Of a stretch of DNA of 64,000 nucleotides, positions 33,549 to 41,763 are shown piece by piece. The DNA comes from Bordetella petrii (lineage in GTDB: Bacteria; Pseudomonadota; Gammaproteobacteria; Burkholderiales; Burkholderiaceae_B): contig NC_010170.1 of assembly GCF_000067205.1 (NCBI RefSeq), forward strand, positions 3,596,001-3,660,000, written 5' to 3'. The notes under the pieces are model-generated. The model searched no databases. It had not been told where the DNA came from and was given only the letters and a program-made list of their open reading frames with translations. The translations under genes were made by a program, and so were the position numbers. Each line of letters begins with the position of its first letter. Position 1 is the first letter of the stretch.

Positions 33549-34430
33549 CTAGCCTAACGCCAGCGCGATGCGGTCCATCAGCATGCGCACCCGCCGCGGC
33601 AGCACCGTGCTGGGCGCATAAACTATCTGCAGCGCCGTGGCGCTGCTCGCGTAGCCGCCCAGCACCTCGACCAGCGCCCCCGATGCCAGGTCGGCATCGA
33701 TGTCGCGGATCGACTTCAATGCAATGCCGCGTCCTTCGCAAGCCCACTGGCGCACCAGGCCTCCGTCGTTGGCCACGCGGCGGCCGCGCACCAGTACCTT
33801 GTGCGGCCGGCCATCTACCTGGAACGGCCATTCGCGGTCCAGTTCCTGGCCGAAGCGCATGACGATGCAATCGTGCCCCGCCAGCTCGTCGGGATGCCGG
33901 GGTTCGCCGTGCGCGGCCAGGTAGGCGGGCGAAGCGCACACCACCCGGCGGTTTCCCCCCAGCGGCCTGGCCCGCAGCGAGCTATCGGCCAGCACGCCGT
34001 GGCGTATGGCGAAATCCAGGCCCTGCGACACCAGGTCGACATTGCCATCGGTAAGATTAAGGTCGATGCTTACCGCATCGTGCTCCTCCAGAAAAGCGTC
34101 GACAATCGGCACGATGCGGCGCCGGCCCAGGTCTTCCGGCGCGCTGAAGCGGATCGGCCCGGAAATCTTCTGCGTGCCCAGCCTGATGCTCGCCTCCAGT
34201 TCGTCCGCCTCGGCCAGCAGGCGCCGCGCGCCCTCTGCCAACTGCCGCCCCGCCTCGGTCAGGCTGACGGCGCGCGTGGTGCGCGCCAACAGGGTGGCGC
34301 CGTAGTATTTTTCCAGGGCGGCCAGGCGCTCTGACACCGAGGCCGGCGACAGCCCCATTTCGCGGCCCGCCGCCGCCATGCCGCCCTTTTCGGCGATGCG
34401 CAGGAATAGCGCGAGGTTTTCGAGGACCAT
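33549..34430 (-). CDS. LysR-family transcriptional regulator
   Basis: A 293-residue regulator. The N-terminal helix-turn-helix reads ENLALFLRIAEKGGMAAAGREMGLSPASVSERLAALEKYYGATLLART, and the rest is the periplasmic-binding-like effector domain (CrgA/AaeR-like group: DFAIRHGVLADSSLRARPLGGNRRVVCASPAYL). The start MVLENLAL at 34430 is preferred because the longer reading adds a segment without match and covers the palindrome at 34433-34447. It is divergent from a quinone oxidoreductase, its probable target. Confidence 0.88.
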   Translation of the reverse strand: MVLENLALFLRIAEKGGMAAAGREMGLSPASVSERLAALEKYYGATLLARTTRAVSLTEAGRQLAEGARRLLAEADELEASIRLGTQKISGPIRFSAPEDLGRRRIVPIVDAFLEEHDAVSIDLNLTDGNVDLVSQGLDFAIRHGVLADSSLRARPLGGNRRVVCASPAYLAAHGEPRHPDELAGHDCIVMRFGQELDREWPFQVDGRPHKVLVRGRRVANDGGLVRQWACEGRGIALKSIRDIDADLASGALVEVLGGYASSATALQIVYAPSTVLPRRVRMLMDRIALALG

Positions 34431-34432
34431 TC

Positions 34433-34447
34433 TTCGGAAATTCCGAA
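34433..34447. promoter_or_regulatory. Perfect 15-bp palindrome at the LysR-type start
   Basis: TTCGGAA-A-TTCCGAA ends three bases from the LysR-type start codon, in the spacer with the divergent oxidoreductase. Its T-N11-A shape fits a LysR site and its position fits autorepression. Inference from pattern and place. Confidence 0.55.
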
Positions 34448-34585
34448 ATAATATTTTGAATTCTAGGTAATTATCAAAAAAAACCGCAAGCACTATATTG
34501 GCCGGCATGCGCGGCCCGGGTTTTGCCAGGCCGACCCAGCCCCCTGAACCCTGAACCTTGAACCCTGACCCAAAAGGATTGATTC

Positions 34586-35596
34586 ATGAAAGCCGTTGCC
34601 CTGACCCGCTACCTGCCGGTTTCCGACCCCGACGCCTTCCTGGACGTAGACCTGCCCAAGCCCGTGCCGCAGGGCCGCGACATTCTGGTGGCCGTAAAGG
34701 CGGTAGCCGTCAACCCGGTGGACGTCAAAGTGCGCGCGCCCAAAGACAAAGTCGAAGCCGAGCCGCGCGTCATCGGCTACGACGCCAGCGGCGTGGTCGA
34801 GGCCGTGGGGCCGCAGGCCACCCTGTTCAAGCCGGGCGACGAGGTCTATTACGCCGGAGACATCACCCGCGCCGGCACGAACCAGGAATTCCATCTGGTC
34901 GACGAGCGCATCGTCGGCCACAAGCCCCGCACGCTGTCGCACGCCGAAGCCGCCGCGCTGCCGCTGACCACCATCACCGCCTATGAAGCCTTCTTCGACC
35001 GGCTGCGCATCGACCGCGATGGCGCCGACCGGGGCCGCTCGATCCTGATCGTGGGCGGCGCGGGCGGCGTCGGGTCCATCGGCATCCAGCTTGCCAGGCG
35101 CGCCGGGCTCACGGTCATCGCCACCGCCTCGCGGCCCGAGACCATCGCGTGGGTCAAGGAGCTGGGCGCCGACCACGTCGTGAACCATCGCCAGGATCTC
35201 GCGCCGCAAGTGCGCGCGGCGGGCTTCGAGTACGTGGACTACGTGGCCATATTCAATGACATGCGCCACTGGGAAGCCGCGGTCGACCTGGTGCGTCCCC
35301 AGGGAGCCATCGTCTCGATCGACAACACCGACTTGCCCATGCCGATGGCCGGCATGAAGACCAAATCGGCGAGCTTTCACTGGGAATTCATGTTTGCCCG
35401 CGCCATGCACCAGACCCCCGACATGATCGAGCAGCACCGCCTGCTGTCGTTCGTAGCCGGCGAAATCGATGCGGGCCGCCTGCGCACCACGCTGACCGAG
35501 GTGCTGGAACCGATCAATGCCGCGAACCTGCGCGAAGCCCACCGCCGCGTGGAAACCGGCGCGGCCAAAGGCAAGATCGTGGTGCAGGGGTTCTAG
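34586..35596 (+). CDS. Zinc-independent alcohol dehydrogenase / NADPH:quinone oxidoreductase family protein
   Basis: A 336-residue MDR-family oxidoreductase. The GroES-like half has VNPVDVKVRAP and VIGYDASGVVEAVG; the Rossmann half has ILIVGGAGGVGSIGIQLARRAG. The catalytic zinc cysteine/histidine pattern is absent, so it is probably a zinc-independent enoyl or quinone reductase using NADPH, as in the ZTA1/YhdH-type groups. Regulated most likely by the divergent LysR-type protein. A perfect bidirectional terminator follows. Confidence 0.85.
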   Translation: MKAVALTRYLPVSDPDAFLDVDLPKPVPQGRDILVAVKAVAVNPVDVKVRAPKDKVEAEPRVIGYDASGVVEAVGPQATLFKPGDEVYYAGDITRAGTNQEFHLVDERIVGHKPRTLSHAEAAALPLTTITAYEAFFDRLRIDRDGADRGRSILIVGGAGGVGSIGIQLARRAGLTVIATASRPETIAWVKELGADHVVNHRQDLAPQVRAAGFEYVDYVAIFNDMRHWEAAVDLVRPQGAIVSIDNTDLPMPMAGMKTKSASFHWEFMFARAMHQTPDMIEQHRLLSFVAGEIDAGRLRTTLTEVLEPINAANLREAHRRVETGAAKGKIVVQGF

Positions 35597-35633
35597 CCCC
35601 TGCACGCGCCAAGGCAGAAAAGGAAAAGGAAAA

Positions 35634-35660
35634 GGGCCTCGCAAAATGCGAGGCCCTTTT
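35634..35660. terminator. Bidirectional Rho-independent terminator
   Basis: GGGCCTCGC and GCGAGGCCC form a perfect 9-bp stem around AAAAT, with TTTT after it on the plus strand and an A-rich run before it that becomes a T-rich tail on the minus strand. It ends both the oxidoreductase transcript and the tRNA-Arg transcript. Confidence 0.85.
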
Positions 35661-35665
35661 GAATT

Positions 35666-35742
35666 TGGCGCGCCCGGCAGGATTCGAACCCACGACCCCT
35701 TGGTTCGTAGCCAAGTACTCTATCCAACTGAGCTACGGGCGC
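35666..35742 (-). tRNA. tRNA-Arg(ACG), copy 2
   Basis: Identical over all 77 bases, including the encoded CCA, to the tRNA at 18952-19028, and in the same orientation. Identity extends a few bases on each side. The anticodon loop CTACGAA gives ACG. Its own terminator lies just downstream on the minus strand. Confidence 0.97.
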
Positions 35743-35854
35743 TGCAAAGACAGAGAATATAACACTTTATCAGCGCCCCCGGCAAATTCACCCGGCGGCG
35801 GCCCGTCGCTCAAGGCCTGCCGCCGCCATCCAGCGAACGCCCGCGCCCCGGGGG

Positions 35855-38323
35855 TCACCGGCCGGGCCGGTAACCCAGCGCCTTCATCGCCGCGCCCAGC
35901 GCCTGGGGCGCGTAGTCGTCCCAGGGCGCGTTGCCCACGTCCAGCCGCGTGTGGATGTTGGCGACCGTCCATTGATCGCTGCGTTCGAGGCTGGCCAGCT
36001 CGTCCCAGCCCAGCGGCACCGAGATGCCCATGCCTGGCCGGGCGCGCGCCGACCAGGCCGCCACGGTGGTGGCGCCGAAGCCGTTGCGCAGGTAGTCGGC
36101 GAAAACCTTGCCGACCCGGTTGCGCGGCCCGCTTTTGGCCACGAACAGTTGCGGCACGGTTTTGGCCAGGTGCTGCACGACGGCCTGCGAGAAACCTTTC
36201 ACCGCGTCCCAGTCGTACTGCCTACGCAGCGGCACCACCACGTGCAGGCCCTTGCCGCCGCTGGTCTTCAGCCACGCTTGCAGTCCCAGCTCGCGCAGCA
36301 GCACATGCACCAGCTCAGCCGCCTGCCGCACGGCCGCCCACTTCACTCCTTCGCCCGGGTCCAGGTCGAACAGCATGCGGTCGGGCTTGCCGATCGCGGT
36401 CTTGACGGCATTCCAGGTGTGGAACTCCACCACGTTCATCTGCGTGGCCGACATGATGCCTTCCAGGGTGGCCACCTCCACCAATGGGGCATGGCCCGGA
36501 TCCAGGCTGGGCGGCAATGACCGCACGCCCGGCAGCGAAGCGGTGTCAGGGTGCTTCTGGAAGAACAATTCACCCCCGATGCCGGCCGGCGCCCGCAGGA
36601 AAGACACCGGCCGCCCGCGCAGGTGCTCCAGCAGCAAGGGCGCCACCAGGCCGTAGTAGCGCGCCAGGTCGAGCTTGGTAAGGCCGGTGCTCGAATCGAT
36701 GACGCGCTCGGGATGCGTCAGCCGCGAGGCGCGCGCCGGCACCGGGGTTTCGCGCTCGATCGCCTGCGGCGGCTTGTCGCTGCGCAACCCGCGAAACGAC
36801 GCCTGCCGTACATGGCCCGACGCCGTCCATTCGGCGAACGAAACTTCGGCGATCAGTTGCGGCTTGACCCAATGCGCGCCGCGCGGCGCCTTGGCGGCCG
36901 CCGCCAGCGGGCTGTCGGCCACTGCCAGCGCCTGCAACTGCCGCGCCAGCGATTCCAGCCCCTGCGTGTCGAACCCGGTGCCGACCTTGCCCGCGTAGCG
37001 CAACTGGCCGTCCTTGTCGTGCACGGCCAGCAGCAACGCGCCGAATCCCTGGCGCGCGCCCTGCGGCGAGGTATACCCCACGATTACGAATTCCTGGCGC
37101 TGGGCGCACTTGAGCTTGATCCAGCTATCGCTGCGCCGCGATACATACGAGGCGTCCCGGCGCTTGCCGATGATTCCCTCCAGACCCATCTTGCAGGCCG
37201 ACGCCACCAGTTGCGAGGGGGTGGCATCCAGGGTCTCGCTGAAGCGCACCGTATCCTGCAGGGCGGCGGCGTTGGCGGCCACCAGCTGGCGCAGCCAGGC
37301 GCGCCGGGCGTGCAGCGGCTCGGCCCGCACGTCGCGCCCCGCCACGTACGGCATGTCGAACACGTAGTACACAATGGCGGCGGGCCGCTTGCGGTCGAAG
37401 GCATTCTGCAGAGCCTGGAAGCTGGGCGCGCCGTTGTCGGCCAGTACCACGATCTCGCCATCGATCCAGGCCGACGGCACATCCAGCTGGCCAATGGCCC
37501 GGGCCAGGTGCGGCAGGCGCGCGGTCCAGTCGTGGCCATTGCGCGTATACAACCGCGCCTTGCCATCTTCCAGGCGGGCCAGGATGCGATAGCCGTCGTA
37601 CTTGACCTCGTACAGCCAGTCGCCGCCGCGCGGCGGACCGTCGACCAGGGTGGCGAGCTGCGGCTTGAATTCCTCGGGCAGGTCGGCGGGCTTGCCGGGT
37701 ATGCCGTCCCTCGCGTTGTCGGCCGTTTTTTTCTTCGCGTTGTTGCGGGCCGACGCTGTCTGTGCCCGGCGCTTGCGCAAAGGCACGACGCTGTCGGGCA
37801 TTTCGTCCACCACCGAGAACTCGCGTTCGCTGCGCGCCTCGCCATCGCGGTCCTTGATCAACAGCCAGGGGGGCTGTTTCTCGGTTTCGCGGCCCTTCAT
37901 GCGTATCAGGGCCCAGCGCCCGCGCAACTTGGCGCCGTGCAGGTCGAACTTCAGGTGCCCGTCGCGGTAACCCTGGCGGGGGTTGCCTACCGGCACCCAC
38001 ACGCCCTCGTCCCATATGATGACCTTGCCCGCGCCATACTGGCCCTTGGGGATTTCCCCCTCGAACTGGTTGTAGGCAATGGGGTGGTCTTCTACCTGGA
38101 CGGCCATGCGCTTGACCGATGGATCGAAACTGGGGCCCTTGGGCACCGCCCAGCTTTTCATCGCGCCATCGAGTTCCAGCCGGAAGTCGTAGTGCAAGCG
38201 GCTGGCCCAGTGCTTCTGCACGACAAACGCGCGCGCCCCCTCATTGGCCTGGCCGCCATCGGCCGGTTCGGGCGTCTGCTTGAAATCGCGCTTCTCGCGG
38301 TAACGCTTCAGGGAGTCTGCCAT
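35855..38323 (-). CDS. ligD: Multifunctional ATP-dependent DNA ligase LigD (PE-LIG-POL order)
   Basis: An 822-residue end-joining enzyme. Residues about 30-170 are the 3'-phosphoesterase domain (QKHWASRLHYDFRLELDG, VEDHPIAYNQFEGEIPKGQYG). The ligase domain follows with the adenylated lysine K241 in YEVKYDGYRI. From about residue 540 comes the primase/polymerase domain with RLTHPERV, the acidic pair in FDLDPGEG and TSGGKGLHVVVPL. The order and size match Pseudomonas LigD (840). It repairs double-strand breaks with Ku. Its start is 2 bp after the Ku stop, so the two are one operon. Confidence 0.95.
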   Translation of the reverse strand: MADSLKRYREKRDFKQTPEPADGGQANEGARAFVVQKHWASRLHYDFRLELDGAMKSWAVPKGPSFDPSVKRMAVQVEDHPIAYNQFEGEIPKGQYGAGKVIIWDEGVWVPVGNPRQGYRDGHLKFDLHGAKLRGRWALIRMKGRETEKQPPWLLIKDRDGEARSEREFSVVDEMPDSVVPLRKRRAQTASARNNAKKKTADNARDGIPGKPADLPEEFKPQLATLVDGPPRGGDWLYEVKYDGYRILARLEDGKARLYTRNGHDWTARLPHLARAIGQLDVPSAWIDGEIVVLADNGAPSFQALQNAFDRKRPAAIVYYVFDMPYVAGRDVRAEPLHARRAWLRQLVAANAAALQDTVRFSETLDATPSQLVASACKMGLEGIIGKRRDASYVSRRSDSWIKLKCAQRQEFVIVGYTSPQGARQGFGALLLAVHDKDGQLRYAGKVGTGFDTQGLESLARQLQALAVADSPLAAAAKAPRGAHWVKPQLIAEVSFAEWTASGHVRQASFRGLRSDKPPQAIERETPVPARASRLTHPERVIDSSTGLTKLDLARYYGLVAPLLLEHLRGRPVSFLRAPAGIGGELFFQKHPDTASLPGVRSLPPSLDPGHAPLVEVATLEGIMSATQMNVVEFHTWNAVKTAIGKPDRMLFDLDPGEGVKWAAVRQAAELVHVLLRELGLQAWLKTSGGKGLHVVVPLRRQYDWDAVKGFSQAVVQHLAKTVPQLFVAKSGPRNRVGKVFADYLRNGFGATTVAAWSARARPGMGISVPLGWDELASLERSDQWTVANIHTRLDVGNAPWDDYAPQALGAAMKALGYRPGR

Positions 38324-38325
38324 GG

Positions 38326-39255
38326 TCAGGCCGCCTTGCGCGCGCTACCCGAGCGGGACTTGGCCGTGGTTTTCTTGGCGGCGCGCTTGCGCGGCGCCGC
38401 CTTCTTGGCGGACTTGGCGGACTTGGCGCTCGTCTTGCGCGCGCCCGAGTCGCGCTTCTTGCCGCCTTTCAGGCTGCGCTGCAGCAGTTCGGTCAGATCG
38501 ATGACATTGTCGGCATAGGCAGGCGTTTCCTCCTGCGGCTCGATCACGGTCTCGGTCTTGCCGGCGCGCGCTTTCTTTTCGACCAAGCCCATGATGGCCT
38601 GCCGGAATTCGTCCTGGAAGTCGCCCGGGTCCCATGGGCCCGACATGTCTTCCACCAGCATCTTGGCCATTTTCAGTTCGGTGGCGCTGGGCGTCATGTT
38701 CTTGGCCTTGGACGAAGGCAGGTCCAGGCCTTTCATCGACTTGACCTCTTCGCCCCAACGCATCAGGTTCAGCACCAGCGCATCGCCCGAAGGAATCAGC
38801 GCGGCCAGATGCTGCTTGGTCTGGATCACGACTTTGGCGATGCCGATTTTCCCGGTCTTTGCCAGGGTATCGCGCAGCAACGCATACACCTTGTGGCCGC
38901 GGTTGATGGGCTCTATGTAATAAGGCCGCTCGAGGTACACGAACGACACATCGGCAGCCTGCACGAAACGCTGGATCTCTATCGTCTGGGTCGTGCGCGG
39001 GTACGCTTCGGCGATTTCGTCGGCCGACACAATCACGTACTCGCCGTCGGCGTATTGCACCCCCTTGACGATGTTGTCGCGGTCGATTTCCTTGCCGGTG
39101 CGCTTGTTGATGCGCTTGTAGCCCACCGGGTCCATGGTCCGCTTGTCCAGCCAGTCGAAGTCCACGCCCGAGTCGGTGGTGGCCGTATGCAGGCCTACCG
39201 GAATATGGACCAGGCCGAACGAGATCGCGCCTTTCCAGATTGTTCGAGTTGCCAT
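38326..39255 (-). CDS. ku: Non-homologous end joining protein Ku
   Basis: A 309-residue bacterial Ku. It opens with TIWKGAISFGLVHIPVGLHTA, then the core with YKRINKRTGKEI, RFVQAADVSFVYLERPYYIEP and the conserved LRDTLAKTGKIGIAKVVIQTKQHLAAL. The last 50 residues are rich in lysine and alanine (KSAKSAKKAAPRKRAAKKTTAK), a tail that in other Ku proteins aids DNA binding and threading. It forms a ring on DNA ends and recruits LigD, encoded immediately downstream. Confidence 0.95.
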   Translation of the reverse strand: MATRTIWKGAISFGLVHIPVGLHTATTDSGVDFDWLDKRTMDPVGYKRINKRTGKEIDRDNIVKGVQYADGEYVIVSADEIAEAYPRTTQTIEIQRFVQAADVSFVYLERPYYIEPINRGHKVYALLRDTLAKTGKIGIAKVVIQTKQHLAALIPSGDALVLNLMRWGEEVKSMKGLDLPSSKAKNMTPSATELKMAKMLVEDMSGPWDPGDFQDEFRQAIMGLVEKKARAGKTETVIEPQEETPAYADNVIDLTELLQRSLKGGKKRDSGARKTSAKSAKSAKKAAPRKRAAKKTTAKSRSGSARKAA

Positions 39256-39451
39256 GAGTCACCTCTGCCGATGCTGGCGGCCCGCCCGACGGGGCCTGGC
39301 CGATGGGGGTGCTCTGCAATTATCGTGCCTGACGGCGCCGGTGGCACAGACGCCCGCGCCGGCGATTTGCGATAGACGCGATACCTCTCTATAGTCACGC
39401 CATAGGCACATGGCCCGGGTGCAAACAGGCCCCATTCCCAGGATGACGGAA

Positions 39452-40012
39452 ATGAACCCCAGACTGAATGCCTTCATAAATGCCGTCGACGGCGCGCTCG
39501 GCGCCGCCGGCGCCTCCGAAGCCCAGGTGCTGGCCGCGGTCAGTTCGGCCATGCAACGGTTGGTGCAAAACGACGACTGGCTGGATGCAGCCTGTACGGT
39601 GCCCCATCCGGAACACTACCAACAGTACCTGCTGCACCTCGATCCCGCCCGGCGGTTTTCGGTTGTGAGCTTCGTCTGGGGCCCGGGCCAGCGCACCCCT
39701 ATCCATGACCACACGGTCTGGGGCGTCATCGGCATGCTGCGCGGCGCCGAGATCGGCGCCCGCTACCGGCTGGACGACGCGGGCCGCGCCGTACCCGACG
39801 GCCCGGCGCATGTGCTGGAAACCGGCCAGGTAGAACAGGTGTCGCCATCCATCGGCGACGTACACCGCGTGCAAAATGCCAGCGCAGACCAGGTGGCCAT
39901 CAGTATCCACTGCTATGGCGCCGATATCGGCCAAGTCAGGCGGCACGTGTATTATGAAGATGGGGCGCCGCCCAAGATTTTCGTATCGGGTTATTCGGCG
40001 CCCGTTCACTGA
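39452..40012 (+). CDS. Cysteine dioxygenase family protein, 3-mercaptopropionate dioxygenase-like
   Basis: A cupin of 186 residues. The iron ligands are H85 and H87 in TPIHDHTVWG and H138 in SPSIGDVHRV. S151, H153 and Y155 in SIHCYGADIG form the Ser-His-Tyr triad typical of thiol dioxygenases, and the bacterial-type sequence without the Cys-Tyr crosslink cysteine fits the 3-mercaptopropionate/cysteine dioxygenases of proteobacteria. Such enzymes oxidise the thiol to a sulfinate with O2. The start at 39452 has AGGA 8 bases upstream; ATG 39443 and 39410 are in-frame alternatives. Confidence 0.82.
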   Translation: MNPRLNAFINAVDGALGAAGASEAQVLAAVSSAMQRLVQNDDWLDAACTVPHPEHYQQYLLHLDPARRFSVVSFVWGPGQRTPIHDHTVWGVIGMLRGAEIGARYRLDDAGRAVPDGPAHVLETGQVEQVSPSIGDVHRVQNASADQVAISIHCYGADIGQVRRHVYYEDGAPPKIFVSGYSAPVH

Positions 40013-40110
40013 CCTTCCCAACGGCCGACCCTGGCCGGCATGGCGGGTGTTTTTTCTCGGCCATAGTCTCTTTTTGGCCCCCGGGCAGCCCGATAGCGGG
40101 CCCCCTTCTC

Positions 40111-41712
40111 ATGCACCACCTACCCATGCCCTCAGATCGCCCACCCCATCCGATCAGTGCGCAGCTGAGCAACCTGTCGGAAATAGACGAAACATACCGC
40201 TACCAACTCCTGGTAGAAGCGGTCAAAGATTACGCCATCTATCTGCTCGACCCTGACGGGTACATCAGCAGCTGGAACGCGGGCGCCGAACACTTCAAGG
40301 GATACCGGGCGCACGAAATCATCGGCCAGCACTTTTCCTGCTTTTATACCGAAGAGGACCGCGCCGCCGGCTTGCCGGCCAAGGCGCTGGCAACCGCCGT
40401 CAGCGAAGGCCGGTTCGAAGCCGAAGGATGGCGAGTTCACAAAGACGGCACGCAGTTCTGGACCAGCGTCATCATCGACCCGATCCACAACGCGTCCGGC
40501 AAGCTGCTGGGTTTCGCGAAAATCACGCGCGATATCACCGAAAAGAAGCAGGCAGCGGACGACCTGCTCGTGGCCCGCGAGGCGCTGCACCACTCACAGA
40601 AACTGGAAGCGCTGGGTTTGCTGACGGGCGGCGTCGCGCACGATTTCAACAACCTGCTGATGGTGATACGCGGGTCAGCCGAGCTGCTGCGGCAGCCGGG
40701 GCTTAGCGACAGCAAGCGGCAACAGTACATCGACGCCATATCCAGCACATCGGACAGGGCCGCTCACCTGACGCGGCAATTGTTGGCCTACGCGCGCAAG
40801 CAGCCCCTGCGGCCGGCCACGTTCGACGTGCGAAGCTGCATAGAAGGCATGCAGGACCTGTTCCATGCGACCACGGGCTCGTCCATCGAGATCGCGTACG
40901 ACCTCGCGCCCACTCCCTGTTACGTGCACGTGGACCGCAACCAGCTCGAAACCTGCATCCTGAACATCATCATCAACGCGCGCGACGCCATGCCGGCCGG
41001 CGGCACGCTCACCATAACGGTGTCTGCCGTGGATACCGTGCCGGCCACCCGGCATCACGGCCCGGCCCACCGCCCCCATGTCGCCATCACCATCGCGGAT
41101 ACCGGCTTGGGCATCGCGCCAGAGGTCATCGACCGGGTGTTCGAGCCCTTTTTCACCACCAAAGAACCGGGTCGGGGCACAGGGCTAGGGCTCAGCCAGG
41201 TGTTCGGTTTCATCAACCAGTCGGGCGGCCATGTGGATGTGGCCAGCACGCCCGACAGCGGCACCATGTTCACCCTGTATCTGGAAAGCGCCCAAGCCAC
41301 CGGCTTCGAAGACCTTCTGTCGCCGCAGTCCGATATTTCCAGCCTGATGCAACGTCCGCGGCACAAGATTTTGCTGGTGGAAGACAACGCCGAAGTCAGC
41401 GATATCGTCACATGCCTGCTGCAAGACCTGGGCCAGGAGGTCGTGGCCGCGCCGCATGGCAACGCCGCGCTAGACATCCTGAACCAGCGGGACGGCGCGT
41501 TCGATCTGGTCATCAGCGACATCGTCATGCCCGAGCTTAACGGCCTTCAGCTTGCGCGCAAGATTCAGCAGCGGTGGCCGCGCATGCGCATCGTGCTGGC
41601 CACCGGGTACAGCCATGCATTGGCCGACCTGGAACCGGCCGAATTCCCCGTTCTGCACAAGCCCTACTCTATCGAGGCCCTGACCAAAGTGATCGACGCC
41701 ATTGCGCGGTAA
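40111..41712 (+). CDS. Hybrid sensor histidine kinase (PAS, HisKA, HATPase, receiver)
   Basis: A 533-residue soluble hybrid kinase. A PAS domain (about 30-145: YAIYLLDPDGYISSWNAGAEHFKGY, ITRDITEKKQ) is followed by a phosphoacceptor helix with H177 in GGVAHDFNNLL, an ATPase domain (NIIINARDAMPAGG, IADTGLGI, GRGTGLGLSQVFGF) and a C-terminal receiver (415-533: ILLVEDNAEVSD) with phospho-aspartate D470 in DLVISDIVMPE. There are no membrane segments. The HDFNN type has no response regulator next to it, so the partner is unknown. The PAS lacks the LOV cysteine motif and may bind haem or another ligand. Confidence 0.9.
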   Translation: MHHLPMPSDRPPHPISAQLSNLSEIDETYRYQLLVEAVKDYAIYLLDPDGYISSWNAGAEHFKGYRAHEIIGQHFSCFYTEEDRAAGLPAKALATAVSEGRFEAEGWRVHKDGTQFWTSVIIDPIHNASGKLLGFAKITRDITEKKQAADDLLVAREALHHSQKLEALGLLTGGVAHDFNNLLMVIRGSAELLRQPGLSDSKRQQYIDAISSTSDRAAHLTRQLLAYARKQPLRPATFDVRSCIEGMQDLFHATTGSSIEIAYDLAPTPCYVHVDRNQLETCILNIIINARDAMPAGGTLTITVSAVDTVPATRHHGPAHRPHVAITIADTGLGIAPEVIDRVFEPFFTTKEPGRGTGLGLSQVFGFINQSGGHVDVASTPDSGTMFTLYLESAQATGFEDLLSPQSDISSLMQRPRHKILLVEDNAEVSDIVTCLLQDLGQEVVAAPHGNAALDILNQRDGAFDLVISDIVMPELNGLQLARKIQQRWPRMRIVLATGYSHALADLEPAEFPVLHKPYSIEALTKVIDAIAR

Positions 41713-41717
41713 TAAGG

Positions 41718-41743
41718 CAGGCGCGCGGGCCGCCGCGCGCCTG
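41718..41743. terminator. GC-rich hairpin between convergent genes
   Basis: CAGGCGCGCGG and its exact complement pair around GCCG, six bases after the kinase stop and before the end of the opposite acyltransferase gene. There is no T-run. Likely shared terminator. Confidence 0.5.
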
Positions 41744-41763
41744 GGCCGCACCCGGCGCGGGCG

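Noticed and set aside
18952..35742. Integrative island between the two tRNA-Arg genes
   Set aside because: No integrase, att-like partial tRNA repeat or phage gene is present, and composition is like the surroundings; only kept as a duplication remark.
36551..38518. Long open frame of 655 codons on the strand opposite ligD
   Set aside because: It is antisense to a gene with clear LigD domains, is rich in Arg/His/Gly/Ala, has no recognisable motif and is a normal by-product of high GC.
40013..40110. Terminator or small gene between the thiol dioxygenase and the kinase
   Set aside because: There is a T-rich stretch after a weak stem, but pairing is poor, and no coding frame with a ribosome site is seen.
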